54,193 nt of DNA, from the NCBI GenBank assembly GCA_028869175.1, contig JAGWTB010000009.1, positions 1 to 54,193 on the forward strand, given 5' to 3'. How positions within the stretch are numbered: position 1 is the first letter of the stretch; each line of letters opens with the position of its first letter. This document shows, piece by piece, positions 1 through 9,444 of this stretch. The translations under genes and the position numbers were made by a program. The DNA is from Sphingomonadales bacterium (lineage in GTDB: Bacteria; Pseudomonadota; Alphaproteobacteria; Sphingomonadales; Sphingomonadaceae). The notes beneath the pieces are model-generated. The model did not search any database and had not been told where the DNA came from. It worked only from the letters and a program-made list of their open reading frames with translations.

Positions 1-1128
1 CCCGAAGGCAGCACCAAGACCATCGGGATCGAGCGGATCCACGTCGAGCAGGACGCCGGCAAGCTGATGCACGATCAGCACCCGACCATGTCCTATGTCG
101 ATCTCAACCGCTCGGGCGTGGCGCTGATGGAAATCGTCAGCCGGCCCGACATGCGCTCGCCGGCGGAAGCCGGGGCCTATCTCGCCAAGCTGCGCACGAT
201 CCTGCGCTATGTCGGCTCGTGCGACGGCAACATGGACCAGGGCTCGATGCGCGCCGACGTCAACGTCTCGGTGCGCCGTCCGGGTGAACCCTTCGGCACG
301 CGGACCGAGACGAAAAACGTCAATTCGGTGCGCTTCGTCATGGCCGTGGTGGAGAGCGAAGCGCGCCGTCAGGTTGACCTGATCGAGGACGGCGGCACCG
401 TGGTGCAGGAAACCCGGCTCTACGATCCGGACAAGAACGTCACCCGGTCGATGCGTTCCAAGGAAGATGCGCACGATTACCGCTACTTCCCCGATCCCGA
501 CCTGCTGCCGCTGGAACTGGACGATGCCTTCCTGGAGGAATGCCGCGCCAGCCTGCCCGAACTGCCCGATGCCAAGCGCCACCGCTACGAAACCGTGCTG
601 GGCCTCTCGCCCTATGCCGCCGGGGTGCTTACCGCCGACGTCGAAACCGCCCGCTGGTTCGAACTGCTGGTGGCCGAAGCCGCCACGCGCGCCGGCAAGG
701 GCGAGGCCGATCTCGCCAAGCAGGCGAGCAACTGGCTGATCTCCGAACTGTTCGGCGCGCTCAACAAGCTGGGCCTGGGGCTCGACACCTCGCCGGTCAG
801 CCCGGCGGCAGGGGCCGAACTGCTGGCGCTGATTGCCGACGGCACCATTTCCGGTTCGATTGCCAAGACGGTGCTCGAAAAGATGCTCGAATCCGGTGAC
901 AGCGCCGGCGTGATCGTCGAGCGCGATGGCCTCAAGCAGACTTCGGACACGGGCGCCATCGACGCCGCCGTTGCGAAAATCCTCACCGACAATGCCGACA
1001 AGGTCGATCAGTACAAGGCCGGCAAGGAAGCGCTGTTCGGCTTCTTCGTCGGTCAGACGATGAAGGCGATGCAGGGCAAGGCCAACCCGCAAGTGGTCAA
1101 CGAAGCGCTGAAGAAGGCGCTGGGGTGA
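1..1128 (+). CDS. gatB: Asp-tRNA(Asn)/Glu-tRNA(Gln) amidotransferase subunit B, 5'-truncated by window edge
   Basis: Frame is open from base 1 ([25 protein letters not shown]...[26 protein letters not shown]...), GatB hallmark residues and C-terminal GatB/YqeY domain. Confidence 0.97.
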   Translation, partial: PEGSTKTIGIERIHVEQDAGKLMHDQHPTMSYVDLNRSGVALMEIVSRPDMRSPAEAGAYLAKLRTILRYVGSCDGNMDQGSMRADVNVSVRRPGEPFGTRTETKNVNSVRFVMAVVESEARRQVDLIEDGGTVVQETRLYDPDKNVTRSMRSKEDAHDYRYFPDPDLLPLELDDAFLEECRASLPELPDAKRHRYETVLGLSPYAAGVLTADVETARWFELLVAEAATRAGKGEADLAKQASNWLISELFGALNKLGLGLDTSPVSPAAGAELLALIADGTISGSIAKTVLEKMLESGDSAGVIVERDGLKQTSDTGAIDAAVAKILTDNADKVDQYKAGKEALFGFFVGQTMKAMQGKANPQVVNEALKKALG

Positions 1129-1190
1129 AACTCTCCGGTTGAACGCAACGATGGCTTTGGGTCTGTTGCTACCCGCAGCCGCCTGGCGCT

Positions 1191-2168
1191 TCAATCCACC
1201 AGGTGAACCCGCTCGATGCTGCGCTTGCCGGCGCGGTATTGCAGCTGGACGATGACGTCGAGCGAGCGGCGGACATAGGTCACCACGTCGTCCCAGTTCA
1301 TCCGGGTGCCAGCCTGCATCACCAGCAGGGCAAGCTGATCGATGGCGCGCGGCGGACTGTCGGCGTGGATCGAGCTGAGCGATCCGGGATGTCCGGTGTT
1401 GACCGCGCGCAGGAAGCTCATTGCCTCCTTGCCCCGGATTTCGCCGAGAATGATGCGATCCGGGCGCAGGCGCAGCGCGGCGGTGAGCAGATCATCGGCA
1501 TCGATCCGCGCCTCGCCCAGATCACCGCGCGGGGCGATCAGGCCGACCGCGTTGGCATGGTCAAGCTGCAATTCGGGCGTATCCTCGATCAGCACCAGCC
1601 GTTCGCCCAGCGGAATTTCCGCCAGCAGGGTGTTGAGGAACGTGGTCTTGCCCGAGGCCGTGCCGCCAGAGATCAGGATGTTGCGCCGTTCCCGCACCGC
1701 GCGGCGCAGGATCTCGGCGGGACCGACGGCCGGATCGAGCGGCGGGCGGGCGCGTAACTCGTCGTCTCCATGGGTCAGGCTGGTAGCCGCGAAGGCTCCG
1801 GCCTCGGCATAGTCGTCGAGGCTGAGCCCGGCGATGGTATGTTTGCGGATGGCCACGGCGATCTCGCCGCGGGTGGCAGGCGGAATCGCCACCTGCACTC
1901 GCTCGCCGCCGGGCAGGCTGGCGGCGAGCAGCGGGTGTTCGCGGTTGACGCCCTGCGCGCTGGCGGCGGCGACCTGGCGGACGAGCCGGGCGAGCAGGTC
2001 ACGCGTCAGTTCGGGGGCTTCGATCCGCTCGGGCGGGGTGCCCTGCCGTTCCACCCACAACTCGCCGGGGCGGTTGATGTAGAGATCGGTCACCTCGGGC
2101 CGCGCCAGCCATTCCGCCAGCGGGGCGAGGAAGCTGGCGAGGTAGATCATGCCCGCTGGCTCGCTCAT
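1191..2168 (-). CDS. virB11: P-type T4SS ATPase VirB11
   Basis: Walker A (SGGTASGKTT), VLIEDTPELQ, LRPDRIILGEIRGKEA, HADSPPRAI motifs of the VirB11/PulE ATPase family. Confidence 0.95.
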   Translation of the reverse strand: MSEPAGMIYLASFLAPLAEWLARPEVTDLYINRPGELWVERQGTPPERIEAPELTRDLLARLVRQVAAASAQGVNREHPLLAASLPGGERVQVAIPPATRGEIAVAIRKHTIAGLSLDDYAEAGAFAATSLTHGDDELRARPPLDPAVGPAEILRRAVRERRNILISGGTASGKTTFLNTLLAEIPLGERLVLIEDTPELQLDHANAVGLIAPRGDLGEARIDADDLLTAALRLRPDRIILGEIRGKEAMSFLRAVNTGHPGSLSSIHADSPPRAIDQLALLVMQAGTRMNWDDVVTYVRRSLDVIVQLQYRAGKRSIERVHLVD

Positions 2169-3253
2169 CGCTCTACCGTGGTGAAATCAAGGTCACGCGC
2201 GACGAATACCGAAACCGAGGTGCCCTGCCGGATTTTCAGCGTTGGCCGAACCGGCTCGTTGCCCGGAACGGTGATCGACTGGGTGGAGCCCGGCAGACCG
2301 AGCACCACCGTGCCGTTGGTCGCGCTGCGGGTGGCGAGGCCGACCCCGATGTCGAGCGCCGATTGCAGGATCGCCGCGCCGAACCGGGGGAAGAAGTGGC
2401 TGTTGACCTTGCCCTTGACCCCGGCCTGGCCCAGCGGGTCGGCGGCGGGGCTTTCCAGCGCGATCTGCACCCCATCGGGGCGGGTCAGCTTCTGCCACTG
2501 GATGAAGGCGCGGTTCTGGCCGGGGGCGAGATCGGCCCTGTACTCGCCGAACAGGCGGCTGCCGCGCGGGATCAGCACCTGGCTGCCATCAAACCCGCGC
2601 ACGTCGCGGGCGATGATCGCGCGGGCAAAGCCGGGACGGTTCGAATCGAGCGCGGTTTCCAGCACTGCCTGGATGATCGCGCCTTGCGGCACGGTGGTTG
2701 CCGGGTTGGCAAAGCGGGTGGCGCTGACCCGGCTACCGGCAAGGCGCGGCGCGGGCGAAGCACTGCCACCGGGACCACTGTCGGCGGCACCGTCTCCTGC
2801 GCTTGCGAAAGTTGCAGGGGCGGCGGGCGGGACGATTGGCGGCCCCGGATAGTATCCCGGCTGGATCACGCGCGGGCTGGTCGGCACCCCCGGCAAGGCG
2901 CGGGGCGGGCTCATGTCGGGCACGCGGGGGCGACCGCTGCCCGGCGGCATGTAACCACCCGCGCCGGGCAGGCCGCGCAGCTGCGACAAGGTGGGGCGGT
3001 CAGTGCCGTAATCAAGCGGACCCGTATCGGGAATGGCGAGCGCTGGCGGCGCTGCGATCATGCCGCCCTGGCCGGTCTGCAACGGGATCGCCCCCGGTTG
3101 CGGCGCGGCGTTGCGGCGCGATTCCAGACTGGTGAACAGCCCGGCGGCGAGCAGCGCCATCACCCCGGCGAACAGCCACACGCCGGTGTTGCGCACGGGC
3201 CGCGCGACCAGCGGGCGGGGATCGGCTTCGCTGTTTGGCAGCGGGTCACTCAT
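2165..3253 (-). CDS. virB10: VirB10/TrbI-like T4SS protein
   Basis: N-terminal TM, Pro-rich linker, then VPQGAIIQAVLETALDSNRPGFARAIIARDVRGFDGSQVLIPRGSRLFGEY (TrbI/VirB10 domain). Confidence 0.93.
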   Translation of the reverse strand: MSDPLPNSEADPRPLVARPVRNTGVWLFAGVMALLAAGLFTSLESRRNAAPQPGAIPLQTGQGGMIAAPPALAIPDTGPLDYGTDRPTLSQLRGLPGAGGYMPPGSGRPRVPDMSPPRALPGVPTSPRVIQPGYYPGPPIVPPAAPATFASAGDGAADSGPGGSASPAPRLAGSRVSATRFANPATTVPQGAIIQAVLETALDSNRPGFARAIIARDVRGFDGSQVLIPRGSRLFGEYRADLAPGQNRAFIQWQKLTRPDGVQIALESPAADPLGQAGVKGKVNSHFFPRFGAAILQSALDIGVGLATRSATNGTVVLGLPGSTQSITVPGNEPVRPTLKIRQGTSVSVFVARDLDFTTVER

Positions 3254-3630
3254 CGCCGTGCCTCCACCGGCGCGTTGCGGATCGCCTGTGCCTTGGCCTT
3301 GTCCAGCCGGAAAACGAGGCGGGGGTTGATCCGGTCAATCGTGTATAGCCCGCCGCGCATGTAGCCATCGACCATTTCCTCGTCACCATGCGCGTTGAGC
3401 GCGAAAACGGCGGGGAGCGGGCGGTCCTCGGGCCATTCGATATAGGTGTGCACGCCGTCATCGCCGATGCGCGAAGGGCGTAGCAGGGCGGCACCGGACA
3501 GGCGGTAGGTGGTCATTGCTGGTGGTGCAGGTTCGGCGGAGGGCGGCGCGGCGCTGTCTTCCGCGCGCGCCGCTGCCACCAACGCGAACGACACAGCCAG
3601 GGCCAGGGGCAAGGCGCGCACGCGGATCAC
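3250..3630 (-). CDS. virB9: Short VirB9-like protein (signal peptide plus C-terminal domain only)
   Basis: GTG start at 3630 overlaps virB8 stop (3627); VHTYIEWPEDRPLPAVFAL...YTIDRINPRLVFRLDKAKAQAIRN matches VirB9/TrbG C-terminal domain. The listed ORF 3250..4029 runs into virB8. Confidence 0.8.
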   Translation of the reverse strand: MIRVRALPLALAVSFALVAAARAEDSAAPPSAEPAPPAMTTYRLSGAALLRPSRIGDDGVHTYIEWPEDRPLPAVFALNAHGDEEMVDGYMRGGLYTIDRINPRLVFRLDKAKAQAIRNAPVEARR

Positions 3631-4391
3631 GGCGCGGTGCTGGCCGTGGGAGCAGGTGTGGGGGCAGATGCAGGTCCCGGCGCGGCCACCGGCGCGGGCG
3701 CAGCTACCTCGGGCAGCATCTCGGCATCGCGGCGGTAGCGCAGCACCTGGAACCCCAGCGGATTGTCGAGCCGGTCCGCCTCGCTCATGGCCTTGTCGCT
3801 GAAGCGGTACTTGAGCACGGCGGCCCAGCGCTGCTGAGCCTGGCTCTGCGCGCCCTGATCGGCGCGGACCGTGGCAAAACGCACCAGTGCGCTGTCCGGG
3901 CCGAGGGTGGAGACCGACTGCACCTGCACCTGCACCACCGCGCGGTGCGGCAGGGTGCTCAGCGGGCTGGCGGGGTTGGTCGCCTGCATCGTGGCGACAT
4001 AACGGGCCCGCGCTTCCTCTGCAGACCACAGCGCCACCTTGCGGTAATCGCTGCGCAGGCTGTCGATGTCGAAGCTTTCGCGGGCCGTGACATATTGCAC
4101 GAGGAACGAGCGGACCAGCGCACTGTCGGGCGCGATGCGGCTCTTGTCGAGCGGATCCAGCGGCTGGACGAAGCCGGTCTGGCGATCAACGGTGAGCAGG
4201 TAGGGAACCGCAGTCTTGAGCGGGGTCAGTGCCATCAGGGCGATGCCTTCGAACAGGGCGACGGCACCGGCCACCCCGGCGACGATCCACGCCACCTTGC
4301 GCGATCCGCGCAGTTCCGCCTCGCGGTCAGCCGACCAGCGGGCGGCTTCGGCGTAGTAATCGTCCAGCTTCTCGACCGGAAGTTCGGTCAT
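3627..4391 (-). CDS. virB8: VirB8-like T4SS inner-membrane protein
   Basis: Single N-terminal TM, YLLTVDRQTGFVQPL, periplasmic NTF2-like domain; position in operon. Confidence 0.9.
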   Translation of the reverse strand: MTELPVEKLDDYYAEAARWSADREAELRGSRKVAWIVAGVAGAVALFEGIALMALTPLKTAVPYLLTVDRQTGFVQPLDPLDKSRIAPDSALVRSFLVQYVTARESFDIDSLRSDYRKVALWSAEEARARYVATMQATNPASPLSTLPHRAVVQVQVQSVSTLGPDSALVRFATVRADQGAQSQAQQRWAAVLKYRFSDKAMSEADRLDNPLGFQVLRYRRDAEMLPEVAAPAPVAAPGPASAPTPAPTASTAP

Positions 4392-5608
4392 GGTTTCACG
4401 TCCCTTCGTTCACCGGCACCGCTGGTGCGCCGGGTGCGGCGAGCCGCGCCGCCGCGATAGCTGTCGCCGAGCAGTTCGGCGGGCGGTGCGGCGCGCGCCG
4501 CCGGGCCATTGGCCTGGGCGATATCACCGCTGCGGCGCGGGGCCCCGTCGCCGCGCGCGCGCGCTTCCTCGCGCCACATGGTCTGCGATACAGCCTCGGC
4601 AATGGCAAAGGCACGTGACGGCGGGGCGGGCGGAGCGCTGGCGGGGGCAAGCGCCGGCTGCGGCACGAGCCGTTCGCCGATGCTGCGCAGCGTCTCCGGC
4701 ACCCAGCCCAGGTGCAACGAGGGAAATCCGCCGAAAAACGCGATGCGCGCGACCAGCGCCAGCACGGTGAAGGCGACGGCTGCGAAGGCCAGGCCAACCA
4801 CCAGCAGTTCGGTCGGTACCGATGGGGTCAGCACCTGCGATCCGCGTTGGGCGACCGCATCGGCCACCCAGGGCTCCATCACCGCCAGTTCCACCCCGTA
4901 GACCAGCGGCAGGGCAACGGCGGCGAAGGCGCAGGCAGCAAGCCCGCGCAGCCAGCCAAAGAACAGATCGCGCGCGCCAGCGAACAGCAGCAGTCCCGCC
5001 ATCAGCGGCGCGAGCGCCAGCAGCACGCCCGCTCCCAGCCGCACCGCCGCGCTCGGTGCGATGACCCCGGCAAGGAACGAAACCCGGCCCCAGCCAAGCG
5101 CTTCCTGATCGGCCAGCGCCACGCCGCGGAACGAATCGCCGATGGCATCGCTGCGGTTGCGTCCGCCGGTGAGGCGCCCGCTACCGTATATCGTCAGGAT
5201 GACGATGCCATCATCCACCGCCTGCAGCCGCCCGGTCAGTTCGCCATCCGCGCCGGGCAGGCCCGATGCCAGCCCGATGGTCGCGGCGACTTCGGCGGGG
5301 GCCTGCAGCACCAGATCGTAACCCAGCGTGCGCCATGCTGGCCAACTTGTCGCCAGCGTCAGCACGATGCCAAGCTTCAGCGCGGAACCCACCAGATCGC
5401 GCGGCCCCATCCGCTCGCCCAGCAGCAGTCGCAGCCCGAACAGCGCGACGAAGATGGTCAGCAGTCCGGTCAGTGCGGTGGAAACGACCGATCCGGGATC
5501 GGCCAGCGCGCCGTAGCCATAGGCCCCGATGCCCTGTGCTTGGCAATCGACGTGGCCAAGGATGTCGGCCAGGAACCGCTCGCCGGTATGGACTGCCTGG
5601 CAGGCCAT
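4388..5608 (-). CDS. virB6: VirB6/TrbL-like polytopic T4SS protein
   Basis: Polytopic, VirB6-type (LRLLLGERMGPRDLVGSALKLGIVLTLATSWPAWRTL); start MACQAVHTGERF at 5608, 1 nt from virB4 stop. Confidence 0.88.
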   Translation of the reverse strand: MACQAVHTGERFLADILGHVDCQAQGIGAYGYGALADPGSVVSTALTGLLTIFVALFGLRLLLGERMGPRDLVGSALKLGIVLTLATSWPAWRTLGYDLVLQAPAEVAATIGLASGLPGADGELTGRLQAVDDGIVILTIYGSGRLTGGRNRSDAIGDSFRGVALADQEALGWGRVSFLAGVIAPSAAVRLGAGVLLALAPLMAGLLLFAGARDLFFGWLRGLAACAFAAVALPLVYGVELAVMEPWVADAVAQRGSQVLTPSVPTELLVVGLAFAAVAFTVLALVARIAFFGGFPSLHLGWVPETLRSIGERLVPQPALAPASAPPAPPSRAFAIAEAVSQTMWREEARARGDGAPRRSGDIAQANGPAARAAPPAELLGDSYRGGAARRTRRTSGAGERRDVKP

Positions 5609-5609
5609 G

Positions 5610-7985
5610 TCAGACGCGCTCCAGCAGGGTGGCCATCCAGTCGGCTGGGGCAGCGCTGCCGTCTTCGCCCACCAGCTCGTCATAGAGCCGCACGGTCGCC
5701 TCGCGGCCCGAAAGGATGGTCAGCAGGTCTTTCTCGCCGTTGAGGTTGAGCCGCGCCACCACGCTTTCGTTGCCATGCTTGATCAGGAAGCAGTGCGAAT
5801 TGTCGGGCAGGGTGCGGATCAGTTCGAATTCGTGCGGGGTCAGGCCGAAGCCATCGACATAGTCCTCGGCACGGGCCTTGGGGTTGATCATGAAGATCTG
5901 GGTCGCCGCCTGCTCGACGATGGCGCTGGCGATACGGCTTTCGAGCGCGTCGGCAGCGCTCTGCGTGGCGAAGCCGACCACGCCGTTGCGCTTGCGGATG
6001 GTCTTTTCCCAGTCCTTGATCCGGCGGACGAAAACGTCGTCGTCGAGCGCCTTCCAGCCTTCGTCGACGACGATGATTGCCGGGGTGCCGTCGAGCCGTT
6101 CCTCCACCCGGTGGAACAGGTAGAACATCGCCGGAGTGCGCGCGGCGGGATCGTCGAGGATCGCGGTCATGTCGAAGCCGACGGTGGCGGCGGAAAGGTC
6201 GGTCAGGTCTTCGGCATTGTCGAACAGCCAGGCGCGCTCGCCTTCGCCCCACCACGCCCGCATCCGGGCGTAGAGATCGCCGGCGTGCGGGCGCGAATGG
6301 CCGCGCAGCAGCTCGACCAGATGGCGCAGACGGCGGTGGGCGCGCGGCATGGTGTAGCTGGCGGCGACGGCATCGCGCAGCGCTTCCTGCTCCTCGCCAT
6401 CCGCCCCGCCTGCCAGCATGGCCAGCCATTCGAGCAGGAACTGGCGGTTGGCCGGGCTGTCATCGATCTGGAGCGGATTGAGCCCCGATGGCGCGCCGGG
6501 GCGCAGTCGGTCATACTGGCCGCCGATGGCGCGGATGAACAGTTCCGCACCGCGATCCTTGTCGAAGAAGACGATGCGCGGCGCGAACTTGCGCGCCTGG
6601 GCCAGCAGGAAGTTCATCACCACGGTCTTGCCCGAGCCGGAAGGGCCGATCACGGTGAAGTTGCCGAGATCGCCGTGGTGGAAGCTGAAGAAATAGGGGC
6701 CGGCGGCGGTCGTCTCGAACAGGGTGACGGCATCGCCCCAGTGGTTGCCGTGCGCGCGCCCGATGGGGAAATTGTGCAGGCTGGCCAGCCCGGCGAAATG
6801 CCGGGTGGAGACCAGCGCGCGCCGCGCGACATATTTGAAGTTGCCGGGAAACTGCGCCCAGAACGCCGGTTCCAGCGCCATGTCCTCGCGCACCGCCACC
6901 ACGCCGAGATCGGCCAGGGCGGCGGTGACTTCGGCGACCTGCGCGTCGAGCGCTGCGAGGCTGTCGGCGTGAATGGTTACCGTGGTGTGGTGCTCGCCAA
7001 AGGCGGTGCGCCCGGCGGCGACATCGTCCTTGGCGCGGGCAAGGTCATCGCGCAGAGACAGCGCCTCGTCCTCGGCAGAGCGCATCCGCCGCAGCGCCAG
7101 GTTCATCCGCCCCAGCGCCGCGCCGCGCTCGACGAAGGCGAAGGACTGGCTCACGGTCATGGCGAAGGGCAGGCGGTAGAGTTCGTCGAACATGCCGGGC
7201 ATGGTCTGCGCCGGATAGTCCTTGATCGAAACCACCGCGCCGAACCGGCGCGGATCGGTGCCCGCAGCGGCGAGTTCGAACGCGTCGTGGCCGAAACTGA
7301 TCCGCCGGGTGGGCAAGTGATGGCCGATGTCGCCGTGCGGCAGCGTCACGGGCCGCATCGTGGCGTTGAGCAGGCAGGAGAGGAATTCGAGCGGCTCGCT
7401 GCGCGGGCCGTCGTCGGTCTGGTGAACGCTGAGCAGACGGGGCGAATAGGCCCCCAGCGCGGCGAGCATGGCATCGCTCGCGGCATCGAGCGCGCGCTTC
7501 TCGGCTCCCAGCAGCGCGGCCTTGTCTGTCGTTCCGCGCTCGAACAGCCCACGCAGCCGGTCAGCGAGGCCAAGGCGGCCCTGCACCGGGCGGCGAACGA
7601 TGGTGACGAACAGCTCGTTGACGAACATCTCGCGCGATTGCAGCCGGGCGCGCCAGCGCTCGTCCAGTTTGCGCGAAAAGGCATCGGGATAGCGCGCGTC
7701 GATCACCGCCTCGGCCTTGCGGCGCAGGACATGGTGGTAGATCGCGAAACGCGACGAGGCGACCGCGCGCAGCATCGCTTCGCGCAGTTCGGCGCGGTAG
7801 TTGAGTTCTTCGGTATCCGAAGTCTCGAACAGCAGGCCGCCCAGCCGGATGGTCTGCATCAGCATGCCATCGCGCGTTTCCAGCGTCACGTCATCGACGT
7901 GCCGGGCATAGGGCAGGTGGCTGCCCACCGGCTTTTCGCGGGCGATGACGCGGGCGTCGCGGGTCAGGGGCGGTACGAGTTGCAT
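5610..7985 (-). CDS. virB4: VirB4 T4SS ATPase
   Basis: GPSGSGKTVVMNFLLAQARKF Walker A, IIVVDEGWKAL Walker B, CagE/TrbE/VirB4 domain. Start ATG 7985 (GTG 7991 also possible). Confidence 0.96.
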   Translation of the reverse strand: MQLVPPLTRDARVIAREKPVGSHLPYARHVDDVTLETRDGMLMQTIRLGGLLFETSDTEELNYRAELREAMLRAVASSRFAIYHHVLRRKAEAVIDARYPDAFSRKLDERWRARLQSREMFVNELFVTIVRRPVQGRLGLADRLRGLFERGTTDKAALLGAEKRALDAASDAMLAALGAYSPRLLSVHQTDDGPRSEPLEFLSCLLNATMRPVTLPHGDIGHHLPTRRISFGHDAFELAAAGTDPRRFGAVVSIKDYPAQTMPGMFDELYRLPFAMTVSQSFAFVERGAALGRMNLALRRMRSAEDEALSLRDDLARAKDDVAAGRTAFGEHHTTVTIHADSLAALDAQVAEVTAALADLGVVAVREDMALEPAFWAQFPGNFKYVARRALVSTRHFAGLASLHNFPIGRAHGNHWGDAVTLFETTAAGPYFFSFHHGDLGNFTVIGPSGSGKTVVMNFLLAQARKFAPRIVFFDKDRGAELFIRAIGGQYDRLRPGAPSGLNPLQIDDSPANRQFLLEWLAMLAGGADGEEQEALRDAVAASYTMPRAHRRLRHLVELLRGHSRPHAGDLYARMRAWWGEGERAWLFDNAEDLTDLSAATVGFDMTAILDDPAARTPAMFYLFHRVEERLDGTPAIIVVDEGWKALDDDVFVRRIKDWEKTIRKRNGVVGFATQSAADALESRIASAIVEQAATQIFMINPKARAEDYVDGFGLTPHEFELIRTLPDNSHCFLIKHGNESVVARLNLNGEKDLLTILSGREATVRLYDELVGEDGSAAPADWMATLLERV

Positions 7986-8251
7986 CCCCACAGCGCATAG
8001 TTCCTCACGCGCGGGCAGCGGCTGACGCGGGTGATCCAGAGGTCAAAGAAGCGCGGTTCGCGCAGGCAGGCCACGGCTCCGGCAAGATGGACGACCAGCG
8101 CCACCGGCAGGACCCAGAACGATTTGAAGATCAGGAACAATTCGGCGGCGATGATGCCGTTGAGCACGAAGAAGGTGTAGGTCACGCCGCCATACATCTG
8201 CGGGCGGGTCAGCGCCGTGAACATCCGTTCCTGCTGGAGCCCCGCCGCCAC
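7964..8251 (-). CDS. virB3: VirB3-like T4SS protein
   Basis: LFTALTRPQMYGGV-type N-terminus (MFTALTRPQMYGGVTYTFFVLNG), small two-TM protein upstream of virB4. Confidence 0.9.
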   Translation of the reverse strand: MAAGLQQERMFTALTRPQMYGGVTYTFFVLNGIIAAELFLIFKSFWVLPVALVVHLAGAVACLREPRFFDLWITRVSRCPRVRNYALWGCNSYRP

Positions 8252-8253
8252 GA

Positions 8254-8547
8254 TCAGCCGCCGACGGCTGCCGCGCGGATGCCGGCAACGATGCTGGCCG
8301 CGCCAAACAGGATGAAGCAGCCGAGGATCACTGCCGCGCCGTGCCGCCAGTTGATCCGCCCGGTGAGCATCATGAAGCCGACCGAGGCCACCGCGATCAC
8401 CGCCGCCACCGTGGCGACCGTGCCCATCAGCGTCCCCTGCAGCCAGTTCACCGCGCCGACAATCGCGCCCGAACCTTGCGGATCGGCCGGGATGGCGGCC
8501 CAGGCCGGATTCGCGGTGAAGGCCAGCGCGAACAGGCCGGAAAGCAT
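8254..8547 (-). CDS. virB2: VirB2-like major pilin
   Basis: Signal peptide plus two hydrophobic helices (TVATVAAVIAVASVGFMMLTGRINWRHGAAVILGCFILFGAASIVAGI). Start MLSGLF chosen; longer ORF to 8709 exists. Confidence 0.85.
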   Translation of the reverse strand: MLSGLFALAFTANPAWAAIPADPQGSGAIVGAVNWLQGTLMGTVATVAAVIAVASVGFMMLTGRINWRHGAAVILGCFILFGAASIVAGIRAAAVGG

Positions 8548-8735
8548 CTTGGCAAGTCTTTGAATCACGGGCCGTAACGCTCCCCGACGTGGCACAGTGG
8601 CACTTTTGGCAAGCGCCGGGTTTTGCACATTCCTGCCTCGCGCGCCACCCGCGAATTGCGCGGAACCGCGCCCCGATGCGAGACAGCGCGCCAAGCCGAT
8701 GGTGTACAATGGCGGTTAATCCTCTTGCGATGCAT

Positions 8736-8750
8736 TATAGGTGACCTATA
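8736..8750. promoter_or_regulatory. Perfect 15-bp palindrome TATAGGT-G-ACCTATA in divergent intergenic region
   Basis: Read directly: 7-bp arms around one central base, between virB2 and the Tat-signal gene. Confidence 0.5.
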
Positions 8751-8786
8751 GATCGCTCCATAGTGGATATTACGGAGACGCGGGGC

Positions 8787-9359
8787 ATGCGCGAACAGCA
8801 CGAGCAGTCGGCCAGCATGGGGCTTTCCCGCCGGCAATTCGCCGCGATGGGCGGAGCCGCCGCCCTGGCCAGTTATGCCGGCGGGGTCCAGGCGGCGGAC
8901 CTTCCGGTGCGCGAAACACCGGTACGGATCGACGGCACCGACGCGATGCTGTTTCAGCCGGCTGAGGGGCAGCACCCGGGCGTGGTGCTCTGGCCGGATC
9001 GCGGCGGCCTGCGCAGCGCCAATGCCGGTATCGCCCGCAGCCTTGCGGCGCAGGGCCTGGCGGTCTTGCTGGTGCGCGACGGGCAGCTGCAGCACGATGA
9101 TTTGGCGATCCACCGGACGACCCGCAAGCTGACCAACTGGCTCGTTGGTCAGGACGCCGTGCAGTCTGGCGAAGCGGGCTATGCCTTGCGCGCGGTGGGG
9201 CCGATGGTCTCTCCGCTGACGGCGCGCGGGATCGGTGCCGGGGTGGCGGGCAGCTATCTGGTTGCGACGCCGCTGGGCATCACGCTCTCGTCGCGGCAGC
9301 GCGGTGCCATCGCGGCGGCGGTCGACGCCACCCACCGCCTGGCGCGCGCGACCGCCTGA
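8787..9359 (+). CDS. Tat-signal, dienelactone-hydrolase-like protein, short/degenerate
   Basis: SRRQFAAMGGAAALASYAGG twin-arginine signal; PGVVLWPDRGGLRSANAGIARSLAAQGLAVLLV resembles DLH N-terminal fold; only ~190 aa. Upstream GTG at 8763 also possible. Confidence 0.6.
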   Translation: MREQHEQSASMGLSRRQFAAMGGAAALASYAGGVQAADLPVRETPVRIDGTDAMLFQPAEGQHPGVVLWPDRGGLRSANAGIARSLAAQGLAVLLVRDGQLQHDDLAIHRTTRKLTNWLVGQDAVQSGEAGYALRAVGPMVSPLTARGIGAGVAGSYLVATPLGITLSSRQRGAIAAAVDATHRLARATA

Positions 9360-9390
9360 CGGACGTCTCCGACGTAGACGGCCCGGTGGT

Positions 9391-9410
9391 CAGGCGTTAG
9401 GTGACGCCTG
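9391..9410. other. Inverted repeat CAGGCGT-N6-ACGCCTG
   Basis: Perfect 7-bp arms, 6-nt loop, 34 nt upstream of the HprK-like gene. Confidence 0.45.
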
Positions 9411-9444
9411 CGCCCCGCCAGAGGTGCGCGCGGGGAATTCAGGC

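Noticed and set aside
3250-4029. 259-aa version of VirB9
   Set aside because: N-terminal half overlaps virB8 in another frame and is Ala/Gly/Arg-rich; GTG at 3630 with signal peptide is better.
5529-8000. 823-aa plus-strand ORF
   Set aside because: Antisense shadow of virB4; no recognisable domain.
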